Part shown: positions 32,842 to 44,700 of the stretch, piece after piece
Position numbering within the stretch: position 1 is the first letter of the stretch
Layout: each line of letters opens with the position of its first letter
Assembly: GCA_002150815.3 (NCBI GenBank)
Contig: NDFF03000092.1
Location: forward strand, 1 to 64,000
Source of the DNA: Grammothele lineata
Taxonomy: Eukaryota; Basidiomycota; Agaricomycetes; Polyporales; Polyporaceae
DNA length: 64,000 bases
Direction of reading: 5' to 3'
Made by a program: the position numbers and the translations under genes
Notes under the pieces: generated by a model
Databases searched by the model: none
Seen by the model: the letters and a program-made list of their open reading frames with translations, nothing else
What the model was told of the DNA's origin: nothing

Positions 32842-34588
32842 ATGCGCTTGCTTTTATGCGTCCAGACGCTACCGCGTCTGCGCTCGCGGGCCAGTTGCTT
32901 TCCACGTTCTCTTCTCTGCCCAGCTCGTCTACTTTCCAACGACGCTTCGCGTAAACAAGAGTCTCAAATTGCTATTCATGGAACCAGGCCAACCCATCTC
33001 GCGGCAGAACCGCGCCCGTTCGCTGTCGAACGCGTCGGAGGGCGGGAATGCCACATGTTATGGAAGTCTGAAGAAACGGGGAGATTCGAGAGGGTATGGA
33101 GGGATGTGGCAGACCCGGATGCGGAGGAGAGCAAGGCCGCCGTTCCCACAAATTCGTTGACGGGGCGGATCTCGTCGTGGCTGGGGCAGATGTTCTTGCC
33201 GACGAACTTTCCACACTCGGTGCACAAATCGTGAGCATTCCTACTTGTATCTCTTCGGAGTCTGGAGGGAGGGACGGTTCTGACAAGATGCGACTTGAAG
33301 GTATCTCTCCTTCCATGTCCTGCAGTTCTTCGAGACGACACTAGCGACCATCACTTCCGTCCTGTGTAATCAGGCGTTGTTGACGTCTGTCGGCGTGTCT
33401 GCGGAGGGCAGCATATTCGGAGCAGTCGCAGTCCAGTGGATCATCAAGGACGGCGCCGGTGAAGTCGCGAAACTCTTCTTCATTCGACACTTCTCGCCAT
33501 ATTTCGACAGCCACCCGAAGACTTTCACCGTGCTGGGAGAAGTGTTAGGGTGTTTGGGAAGTGGAATGATGATCGCGTCGGTGTTGGTCCCTGCAACACC
33601 TCTGAATTTCTTGCTTTGCGCTGGTGAGTATCCTCCCCTAGTATGCCGCAGCCCACCGCTCACCCTTTCCAGCCGGAGGGAACGTGTTCAAACTTGTTGG
33701 GAACGCAGTACGTCTCCTCCATCACCCCACGCATGGAATGTCACTTAGATTACGCGCTAGATCTGGTTCACAACTCATATCAAGTTCATTCGGTACTTTT
33801 CTATGCAAGGCAATGACGGCGACGTTGCAGCTAAGGATGAGTCGCAAGCATCGATCGCCCAACTCGCAGGGTATGCCTCGGGCATCGGCCTGCTGACCGT
33901 TTCGCATGCCCCCGCGTACCTCTACTCCATTTTCTTTCTGGGCCTACCCGTGCATCTTGCCATGACATGGTCGATGATGAAGGTGGCCACCTTCGAGCTG
34001 CTCACGCTACCCCGCGTTAGCGCCCTTGCGCAGTCGTACGTCAGCACGCGCTCCGCAGGTTCGCTCGAGGATCTCGACCGCGAGCGGGCGACGGGGTTGT
34101 TTGGCGAGTTCTACAAGACGAAGCAGGATCGGTGGCTGACTCTCGCACCCCGGATGAACGACGTGCTGATCTCGGGCTCGGACGCCCATCGATTCATGTG
34201 GGAGACTTCTGCTCGTGTCTTCCAGGTGAGATTCATATCATCTACCCTCTGAGGCTCTAGGCAAGGCTCATGAGGGTCATTCGCACAGGACGACCGGTAC
34301 CTGCTCTTCCCCCATGACTCGCCTCGCGGACTGCACGTCGCGGCGTTCTTCCACCCTGATGCCACGACGGACGATATGCTACATTCCATCCTTCACGCCG
34401 CTTTGCTTCGTCGCGCTTTGGATGATGGTTCTATGGATCTAGACGCGTTGGAGTCGGTATTGTCTGAATCCCGTTTACGCGCACGAGCAGAGTTCGCTGC
34501 TTTCAAGCAGGCCCTGGCTGAACAAGGTTGGAGGACGGACGAACTCTGCTTCGCGGACCATGGCCGACGCGTTACGTGGAATCATTAA
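32842..34588 (+). CDS. RUS family protein (root UVB sensitive, DUF647)
   Basis: This is a fungal member of the RUS family, membrane-associated proteins of unknown biochemistry; in plants they act in UV-B sensing and auxin transport. The ATG at 32842 begins MRLLLCVQTLPRLRSRASCF, an Arg-rich stretch that could target mitochondria. The family block starts FLPTNFPHSVHK and, after a 70-nt intron (33231-33300), continues SYLSFHVLQFFETTLATITS, CNQALLTSVGVSAEGSIFGA, VQWIIKDGAGEVAKLFF, then AAGGNVFKLVGNAIWFTTHI across two more introns. It goes on GDVAAKDESQASIAQLAGYA and, at the C-terminus, LFPHDSPRGLHVAAFFHPDA. The conserved KDxSQ motif, present in the typical position, supports the call. The stop is at 34586-34588. 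A further upstream exon is possible. Confidence 0.85.
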
Positions 34589-35797
34589 CAAGCACTTATC
34601 TTCCGACTCGCCCTTTGCAGCGCCGCCCCTCGCATATCCCACCCTCATCACCCATATTCGTCTGCACTCTAATCATGCGCAACCACCCACTGTAGCAACT
34701 CCTCCCCCCACTCATTCTATGCTATCCAGACGCTCTACCATGCAACCTAGATTATTAGATCACCCCTTACCTATACCCTGCTGTAATCTCGACGATCTCC
34801 CCCTTTACTGTAGCACAGATCTAGATGTCTACGATAGAAACAACGATAACTCCCGTCACCGAATGCGCGATTCGCGATCCGCCGCTGCAGAAGCCTCGAG
34901 TTATAGACATCGACGGCAACCCCCATTGGCGATCGATGACTAGCTGGTCCAGTGCCTTTACATCTGAGCTTACGTTTTCGGAACCTGAAGTGTAGGGTGC
35001 GTGTTCAGCGTGTACCGGCTACGAGCGTCGGTCAGTCAGTTGGGGCCACTTGTCGGGTCCGGTGTTATATCAGGCTTCCCGGCGATGTAAGTCAGCACCG
35101 CGCCAGCAACCCTATCCCCCCATCGCCACGTCGCAAGCCAGCCATATCTTGGGGAGACTTCAAGAACACGCTCTGAAGCGCGCGAGGACGGGCGTCCAAA
35201 ATGTCAAGTCCGCGGTCTTCGAGCAATCAAACATGGGGTTCGTGCAATCGCGATGATGTGCATGCAAACTTCCACACGCGGAGACGGCCTGGCCTCGAAG
35301 CGAAGGCTCTTGGGCGCACGCAGCTCCCGCATGTCGCTGTGATGGTCATAACAATCATCTCGAGGGAATCCTTGTGCAATACTTATTGAGGAGGGAACGC
35401 TCGTTGTCGACATACGTGGCAGAGACATAAATCGTCCAGGAGTGGAAAGGTAGGACGGAACTCTTGCGGAGCGTCTGGGGAACCCAGCGGGGCGGAGAGC
35501 TATCGATCGGGCACGCGTCAATCTGGGGCCTTGTCAAGCCGACCTCGCGCGCCTGCCTAAACGAGAATTTTGGAGAACGCGTCGCGCCCGCAAGCGCCGG
35601 TATCCGTTGGGGTGCTTTACGGCGGGGCATTTGGGGAAGCCTATAAATCGTGTCGGGAGCGCACACGCGCACGATTCTCCACCTCCCCGACGTCTCCGTT
35701 TGGGTCGTACACCCCGTCTCTCACCCCCTTCCTCCCATACCCGCCATCGTCGCGTCTGCAACTCGCTCTGCCGACGACGGTCACGCACACTTGAAAG
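34589..35797. promoter_or_regulatory. Upstream region of the fatty acid synthase gene
   Basis: This 1.2-kb gap has no gene-like frame. A TATA element (CTATAAAT) lies at 35641-35648, about 150 bp before the synthase start codon, followed by a pyrimidine-rich leader with CT runs (35675-35750). This is the expected layout of a strongly expressed basidiomycete housekeeping promoter. Confidence 0.6.
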
Positions 35798-38700
35798 ATG
35801 TCTGCCTCTCCCACTCCTAGCTTGGGTATCACTACCCGCCCGATGCAAATTCAGTCTGGAAGCATTAGAGTGAGTACCCAGTTCTTGGAAACTGGTTTCG
35901 GTCAGGGGGCGGGTGGAGGGGTGAAGGGGCGTATATATGCCAGGGGGACGCGCTGCACGCGGCGCGCTCTTTAATAAGAGCGCGTCGTCCATGACGCGTC
36001 TCAAGTGTGGGGCAATCTATCTCGCCCACTGTATAATGAAGCGCATATCGCGTCCTATATAGCATAGGAGAGCTTTTGAACGCTTGAATGCTATCCCACA
36101 TCGTCTTTATCCCAGGTACTGACCCGACCATGTGCACTTATCATAGATCTCGATCCCTGTATCGACACAAGCGGATGAGTGGACGGCCGCGGAGGTCCTC
36201 CGCGATGAATTCACGCACATACAATCGACCGACGACGCCATAGACGCGACCGCTGCCCTTGAAAACGCGACCGAGGCGAGCGTCGAGCTCTTCTCGCGCT
36301 TCTTGAGTTTCGTTGCCGGAAAAATAGACGAGGACGCCGAGTCCGACGCCGCGCGCACCTCCATCCTCCTCAAGTCCATCAAGTACTTTACTTCGTCCTA
36401 CCTCACTACCCAGGACGTTCACGTAATCACCGCCGCCTTCGATACTGAGGTTCGTAAGACGGTCCTCTCCTCCTATTTCCAGGCTATCGCCGCGCTCGAG
36501 GCGAAACAGGTCGCCGACATCCCCCGCGCGCCCGCTGGTGCGCTGCTTTCCGCCGCGAAAAGTGGAGATGCGTCAGTGTACGCGCTTTTCGGAGGTCAGG
36601 GCACGAACGAGGTTTACTTCGACGAGCTGCAGACTCTTTACGATACATACAAGCCGTACGTCGCCGGTTTCCTCCAGACCGTCACCCGCGACATCCTCGT
36701 CCCTCTTGTCGAGGAAGCCGAAGAAGATTCCCTTTACTCCCATGGTCTTGACGTCGTGTCCTGGTTGTCGGGCGCGACGGCGCGCCCGCCCCTGGCGTAC
36801 CTCGCGTCGATTCCGGTGTCTTTCCCCCTCATCGGCCTCACTCAGCTCACCCAGTACCTCATTGTCTGCCGTGTGAGCCAGCTCACTCCCGGCGAGCTTT
36901 GCTCCCGCCTCCAGGGCTCCACCGGTCACTCGCAGGGTCTCGTCTCCGCCCTCTGCATTGCGGCCTCGACCACTTACGAGTCGTTCGCTGAGAACGCGTC
37001 GAAGGCTCTACGCTGGCTCTTCTACTCCGGCCTTCGTGGCCAGCAGGCGTTCCCGGTGCTCGCGTTGGAGCCGAGCATTGTCCAGGATTCCGTTGAAGGC
37101 GGAGAGGGCACTCCCAGCCCTATGCTTCTCGTGACGGGCCTCTCCCTCAAGGATCTTGAAGGCCATGTTGCGAAGACGAACAAGCACCTCCCGGAGAACT
37201 CTCAGGTCGGCGTGTCCCTCCACAATGGTCCCAAGGCGTTCGTTATCACTGGCCCGCCCCGCGCTCTCTACGGTCTCGTCACTAACCTCCGCAAGGTCCG
37301 CGCTCCGAGCGGCCTCGACCAGAGCAAGACCCCGTACTCCCAGCGCAAGCCTGTGTTCTCCGTTCGCTTCCTCGTCGTGGGCGTGCCGTACCACAGCAAG
37401 TACCTCGCGGATGTCACGGATGAGGTCATGGACGACCTCGAGGGCAAGGACCTGTGGAAGAAGGAGGATCTCGGCATTCCGGTTTTCCACACTGAGAATG
37501 GTACGCTGGTGGTGTATCGTCTGTACGAGTGCTGTACTAACGAACGTCTCAGGCTCCGACCTCCGCAGCGTTTCTGGCTCTCTCACTCGCGCGTTGTGCG
37601 AACAGATCTTTACGCTCCCGATCCACTGGTCGACTGCGACCAACTTCCCCGAGACCGCCACCCACGCTATCGACTTTGGTCCCGGCGGGTTGAGCGGCAT
37701 TGGCCCTTTGACCGCGCGCAACCTCGAGGGTCGTGGTGTCCGTGTCGTCGTCGCGGGCGACAAGGCCAAGGGCCCTGCGGAGCTCTACGACTCGCAAAAC
37801 ATCATCACGGAACAGTGGTGGTCGAAGAGCTTCTCGCCCGGTCTCGTGAAGACTAGGTACGGGGTCTCTCTTTTCACAAGATGAATGGTTTACTTATGGC
37901 ACTTTCCAGTGATGGAACGATTCACCTCGACACGCCTTTCTCGCGCTTGCTCGGCAAGCCGCCGATTATGGTCGCGGGTATGACGCCCACCACCGTCAAG
38001 GCGGGCTTCGTCAGCGCCGTCCTCGACGCCGGCTACCATGTTGAGCTTGCCGGCGGTGGCCACTACAACGCTGCCGCGCTCCGCTCCAAGGTCGCCGAGA
38101 TTCAAAGCAAGATCCCTTCCGGCGTCGGTATCACTCTCAACGCGCTCTATATCAACCCGCGCCAGTTCGGCTTCCAGTTCCCTCTCTGGCAAGAGATGCG
38201 TCGCGAGGGCCTCCCCGTCGAGGGTTTCTGTGTCGCTGCGGGCATTCCCAGCACCGAGAAGGCCGCTGAGATTATAAACGCTCTCCGCGATTCTGGTATC
38301 AAGCATGTTTCCTTCAAGCCCGGCTCCGTCGACGGTATCCGCCAGGTCGTCAACATCGCGGCTGCAAACCCGGACTTCCCTATCATCATGCAATGGACGG
38401 GCGGCCGTGCTGGCGGGCATCACTCGTGCGAGGACTTCCACGCTCCCATTCTCTCGACCTACTCCGCGATCCGCCGCCACTCGAATCTCATCCTCGTCGG
38501 CGGCTCCGGCTTCGGCGGCGCGGAGGACGTGTGGCCGTACCTGACTGGTGACTGGTCTGTGGACAAGTTCGGCCGTCAGCCGATGCCCTTCGATGGTTTC
38601 CTGTTCGCGAGCCGCGTTATGGTCGCTAAGGAGGCGCACACGAGCTCCTCGGTGAAGGACCTCATCGTCGCCGCGGCTGGCGTTGACGATGCGCAGTGGG

Positions 38701-41700
38701 AGGGCACGTACGCCAAGGAGACCGGTGGCATCCTCACGGTCCGCTCTGAGCTGGGCGAGCCCATCCACAAGATCGCGACTCGCGCTGTCAAGCTCTGGAA
38801 GGAGTTCGACGACACCGTATTCAAGCTCCCGAAGGAAAAGCGCGTGACGTGGCTCACCGAGCGCCGCGCGGAGGTCATCGCCAAGCTGAACAAGGATTTC
38901 GCGAAGCCGTGGTTCGGGTGGAAGAAGGACGGGAGCGTCGTCGAGGACATCGCGGACATGACTTACGAGGAGGTCGTGCTGCGCATGGTGCGGCTCATGT
39001 ACGTCGCGCACCAGGAGCGCTGGGTCGACCTCTCGCTCCGCAACCTCACCGGGGACTGGCTCCGCCGTGTCGAGGAGCGCTTCGCCGACCTCAATGCCGG
39101 GCAGAAGCCGTCGATCCTCCAGTCGTTCACGTCCTTGGACAAGCCCGCGGAGTTCGTCGAGCAGTTCTTCAAGGCGTACCCTGCGGCGACTGAGCAGCTC
39201 CTCGCTGCTGAGGACAAGGCATATTTCCTCGCGATCTCCCAACGTCCCGGCCAGAAGCCCGCTCCGTTCATCCCCGTCCTTGACGCTTCGTTCGAGGTCT
39301 GGTTCAAAAAGGTATGCTACACTGCTCATTTTGCTTCGGATGATCGCTTATGTTCACATTCTACAGGACTCCCTTTGGGCGGCTGAGGATATCGATGCCG
39401 TATTCGACCAGGACCCGCAGCGTGTCTGCATCCTCCAGGGTCCAGTCGCGGTCAAGCACGCGAAGGTCAAGGACGAGCCCATCAAGGACCTCCTTGGGAA
39501 CATCAACTCTACGCTCATCAGCAAGCTCGTCGACCGTCTCTACGGTGGCGACCAGTCTAAGATCCCGACGATCGAATACCTCAGCTCAAGCCCTCGTGCC
39601 ACGCCCTCTTCCATCGTTCCGTCTCTCAGTGGTAACACCCAGACGTTCACTGTCGGCAGCGCCGTTCCGGAGTCTTCCGCCTGGCTCGAGGCTATCGCTG
39701 GTCCTGAGCTCAGCTGGCTTCGCGCTTTCCTCACGTCGACGACCATCGTTCAGGGCACTGCTTACGTCGACAACCCGATCCGCCGTCTCTTCACTCCTCG
39801 CGCTGGTCAGAAGGTCGTCGTGGAGCGAGATGGTTCCCGCCCCACGACGGTCTCTGTCTTCGGCGCGGCTCGCTCGCACGGCGCGCACGACCCCGCGTTC
39901 AAGGTCGTCGAAATCGCGTTCGACGCGTCGGCGTCGATGATCAACCTCACTCTCTTCGAGGAGCGCCGGGAAGTCGCTGTCCCTCTGTACTTCCACTTCG
40001 CCTACAAGCCGGCCATGGGTTTCGCCCCGATCCACGAGGTTGCCGAGAACCGCAATAAGCGCATCAAGGAGTTCTACTGGAAGCTCTGGTTCGGTGACAA
40101 CGAGGTCCTCCCTGAGATCGGTCTCCGCGACACTTTCACTGGTCCCGAGGTTACGATTGACGAGGATGATGTCGAGACGTTCTGCGCGGTCGTCGGTAAC
40201 CAGGGTGAAGCTTTCAAGACTGCCCGCAACGAGACGCCTATGGCCCCGATGGACTTCGCTATTGTCACTGGCTGGCAGGTAGGTTAATACATATGCCTTT
40301 GTAGACTGTGACTGACGTGTTCGTTCTAGGCGATCATGAAGGCTATCTTCCCCTCGACCGTCGATGGTGATCTTCTTAAGCTCGTCCACCTTTCCAACGG
40401 ATTCCGCCTTCTCGAGGGCGCAACGCCGCTCAAGGCTGGTGACATCTGCAAGGCGGAGGCTCGCATCGTTGGCGTCACCAACAGCGATGCTGGAAAGACG
40501 GTCAAGGTCAAGGGCTACGTCACTCGCGGTGACGAGAAGGTCATCGAGGTCGTCTCGTCCTTCCTGTACCGTGGACGCTTCGACGACTACCCCAACACCT
40601 TCGAGGTTCTCGAGGAGCCTGACTACCTCGTCGACGTTCCGACCGAGGCGGCTGTTGGTGTCCTGCAGTCGAAGGAGTGGTTCGAGTGGGATGATGAGAC
40701 CAAGCCTCTGCAAGCTGGCACTTCCCTCGTCTTCCGTGTCCGGTCTGAGGTCACGTACCGCAACAAGACTTGCTACAAGACTGTCAACGTCTCTGGCGAC
40801 GTCTTCGTGCGTGACCAGATGAAGCGCCTCGTCAAGGTCGGCTCCGTCGACTTCCTCCAGGACGACTCGCGCGGCAACCCCGTCGTCACCTACCTCCAGC
40901 GCCACGGCGCGCCTCAGGGCCTCGTTTCTCCGCTCCCGGACGACGGGTACACTATGACCAGCTCTTCGAGCACCGCTTTCACTTCTCCTGCCACAAACGA
41001 GCCGTACTCCAAGATCTCGGGCGACTTCAACCCCATCCACGTCAACCCGTACTTCTCCAACTATGCATCCCTTCCTAGCACCATCACCCATGGAATGTGG
41101 TCGAGCGCTGCTACGCGTCGCTACGTCGAGAACGTTGTTGCTCAAGGCAAGCCGGATCGCGTCGTCGCGTAAGTGTTTTCCGTCGTCCACTACAATTCTA
41201 GGTGACTAACGGATTTACAGGTACGATGTGGCGTTCGTTGGTATGGTCCTTCCGGGCGACGAGCTCAAGGTCAAGATTAAGCACGTTGGTATGCGCAACG
41301 GCAACCTTGTCGTGAATGTCGAGACTTCCAACGCTCGTGGCGAGAAGGTCCTCGCCGGCACTGCCGAAGTCGCTCAGCCTACCACCGTCTACGTCTTCAC
41401 TGGCCAGGGTTCGCAGGAGCCTGGGATGGGCATGGACCTGTACAACAACTCGCCCGCGGCTCGTTCGGTTTGGGAGGCGGCCGATGCCCATCTTACTGCT
41501 GTCTACGGGTTCTCGATCGTTGAGATCGTCAAGGATAACCCGAAGGAGAAGACCATCCACTTCGGTGGTATCAAGGGCCAGGCCATCCGCCAGCGGTACA
41601 TGGACATGACATACGACACCATGGACAAGGACGGCAATGTCAAGACGCTCCCTCTCTTCGGCGATATCAACGTCCGCACCCAGCGTTACACATTCAGCCA

Positions 41701-44700
41701 CCCGAACGGCCTTCTCTTCGCCACTCAATTTGCTCAGATCGCCCTCGTCGTGACCGAGCGCGCCGCGTTCGAGGACATGCGCTCGAAGGGCCTCGTCCAG
41801 AAGGAGTCTTCATTCGCCGGCCACTCCCTTGGCGAATACTCTGCCCTTGCGTCGATCGCAGACGTCCTTCCCATTTCCTCCCTCGTCGACGTCGTCTTCT
41901 ACCGTGGTATCACTATGCAACGCGCCGTGGAGCGCGATTCCCAGAACCGCTCGAACTACGCTATGTGCGCGGTCAACCCGAGCCGCGTGTCGAAGACGTT
42001 CAACGACGCCGCCCTTCGTGAGGTTGTCGACAACATAGCCTCTCGCACTGGTTGTCTGCTCGAGATTGTCAACTTCAACGTTGAGGTGAGCTGATATTCT
42101 CCGTCCTCCTTATATGAATCCTACTAACGTTTCACAGGGGCAACAATATGTGTGCGCGGGAGAGCTCGTTGCGCTTCAGACACTGACCAACGTCCTTAAC
42201 TACCTCAAGATGGAGAAGATTGACATTGGCAAGGTATATCCGTGTTGTCATTCACGTGTTTGATACATATTGATGTCGTCCCCAGTTGACGGAGAAGTTT
42301 ACCATCGATCAGGTGAAGGAGATGCTCGGTGAGATCGTCGCGTCGTGCTACGCGAAGGCGAAGGAGCAGCAGGAGAAGGAAGGATACATCGTTCTCGAGC
42401 GCGGCTTTGCGACCATCCCACTCCCCGGTATCGACGTGCCGTTCCACTCGCGTTACCTCTGGGCCGGTGTCATGCCCTTCCGCGCATGTGAGTTACTCGC
42501 GGCTCTCGTCTACCAACGTACTGACCCTGCTCCATAGACTTGTCCAAGAAGATCAACCCGGCTCATCTCAACCCCGACACTCTCGTCGGGAAGTACGTGC
42601 CCAACCTCGTCGCCAAGCCCTTCCAGGTCTCGAAGGAGTACGCGCAGCTCATCTACGACCAAACCCTCTCTCCTCGCCTCGATAAGGTGCTTCGCAAGTG
42701 GGACCAGGACAACTGGGGTTCTGCCGAGCAGAGACAGAAGCTTGCATACATCATCCTCGTCGAGCTCCTCGCGTACCAGTTCGCGTCGCCGGTCAGGTGG
42801 ATCGAGACTCAGGACATCCTCTTCACCCACTACCGCTTCGAGCGGTTCATCGAGATCGGCCCTTCGCCCACGCTCACGGGCATGGCCACGCGCACTTTGA
42901 AGGCCAAGTACGAGGCTCAGGACGACTCCGTTACCCATCGTCGTGCCGTCTTCTGTCACGCGAAGCACGCTAAGGAGGTCTACTACCAGTTCGAGGACGA
43001 ACCGGAAGCTGAGGAGGCCTCCGAGGAGTCGGCGGACTCTTCTGCTCCGGCTGCTTCTGCGCCCGTTGCTACTGCCGCGCCCGTCGTGGCAGCGCCTGTG
43101 GCTCCCGCGGGCGGCGCGGCCAGCATCGAGGACGTTCCGCTCAAGGCCTCTGAAGTTCTCGTCGCTATCATTGCACAGAAGCTCAAGAAGAAGGTCGACG
43201 AGATTCCGATGTCCAAGAGTATCAAGGACCTCGTGGGCGGCAAGTCCACGATGCAGAACGAGATTCTGGGCGATCTCGGGCTCGAGTTCTCCTCTGCGCC
43301 CGAGAAGGGTGAAGAGCTTCCTCTTGAAGAGCTCGGCTCAGCTTTGGGTGTCGGCTTCTCCGGTGCCCTTGGCAAGTACACGTCCGGCCTCGTCTCGCGT
43401 CTCGTCGGCGGCAAGATGCCCGGTGGCTTCAACGTCTCGACGATCAAGTCCCACCTTTCGAAGACATGGGGTCTCGGTTCTTCACGCGCGGACGGCATCC
43501 TCCTTCTCGGCGCGACCATGGAGCCCGCGAAGCGTTTGGGCTCCGAAGCTGAGGCTAAGACTTGGCTCGACGGCGTCGTCTCCATCTATGCGCAGCGCTC
43601 TGGTATCTCGCTTTCGTCCGGCGCTGCCGCTGGTGGTGCTGGCGGAGGTGGAGGCGCAGTGATCAACAGCGAGGAGTTCCTCCAGTTCCAGGCCGATCAG
43701 CACCGGTTTGCTGCTCAGCAGGTCGAGCTTTGGATGCGTTACCTCGGACGCGACTCGCGTGCTGGTGAAATCAAGTACGACGCTGAGAAGGCAAGCGCCG
43801 AACAGCTCCAGGCCCGCCTCGACGCCGTCGCTCGCGAACACGGCGACGTGTACATCGACGGTATCCAGCCCGTCTTCGACGTCCTCAAGGCTCGTCACTT
43901 CGATTCCTCGTGGAACTGGGTTCGTCAAGATGCTTTGCTCATGTTCTACGACATCATCTTTGGCCGTCTCACCACCGTCGATCGCGAGATTACCGCCCGC
44001 TGCATTGCCATCATGAACCGCGCCGATCCCGATCTGGTCGAGTACATGCAGTACTACATTGACCGGTGCGATGCGAACCGTGGCGAGACGTATAAGCTTG
44101 CGAAGCAATTCGGTCAGCAGCTCATCGACAACTGTCGCGAAGTCGTTGGAAGTCCTCCGCTTTACAAAGACGGTACGTTCTCATGTTCTCTGGTTCGTTA
44201 GCTGTCGCTCACGATCTATTCAGTGACTTTCCCGACCGCGCCTCATACCGAGGTTACCGCTCAGGGAGAGATCATTTACAAGGAAGTCGTTCGCGAGAAC
44301 GTCAGGAAGCTCGAAGCGTACGTCGAGGAGATGGCGAGCGGCGATACTATCGTCCAGCCTTCGAATATCCAGAAGATTCAAGAGGACGTTCTCAAGCTCT
44401 GGAACGTCGTCAAGTCGCAGCCTGAGATCACCGAGGAGCAGAAGAATCGCGTGAAGGCGCTGTACGAAGGCGTCGTCCGCTCGCTCCGCAAGCGCCCCGA
44501 ATCTCGTACTCGTAGCAGTGGACCTCGTAGTCGTCGCTCGTCCTCGCAATTCCTTCGTCCGCAGATCTCGGGCGTCGCGTCCGTCTCTGCAGACAAGGTC
44601 CCCCTCCTCCACCTCAAACGCAAAGTCGGCACGAACTGGGAGTACAGCAGTAACCTCACGGGCGTGTACCTCGATATTCTTCACGAGATCGCCACGTCTG

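Noticed and set aside
37890..39329. 479-codon open frame on the minus strand within the fatty acid synthase gene
   Set aside because: It is the antisense shadow of a GC-rich gene; its composition (Glu, Arg, Leu, Val, Asp) mirrors the codon bias of the sense strand. The same holds for 39586-41190 minus.
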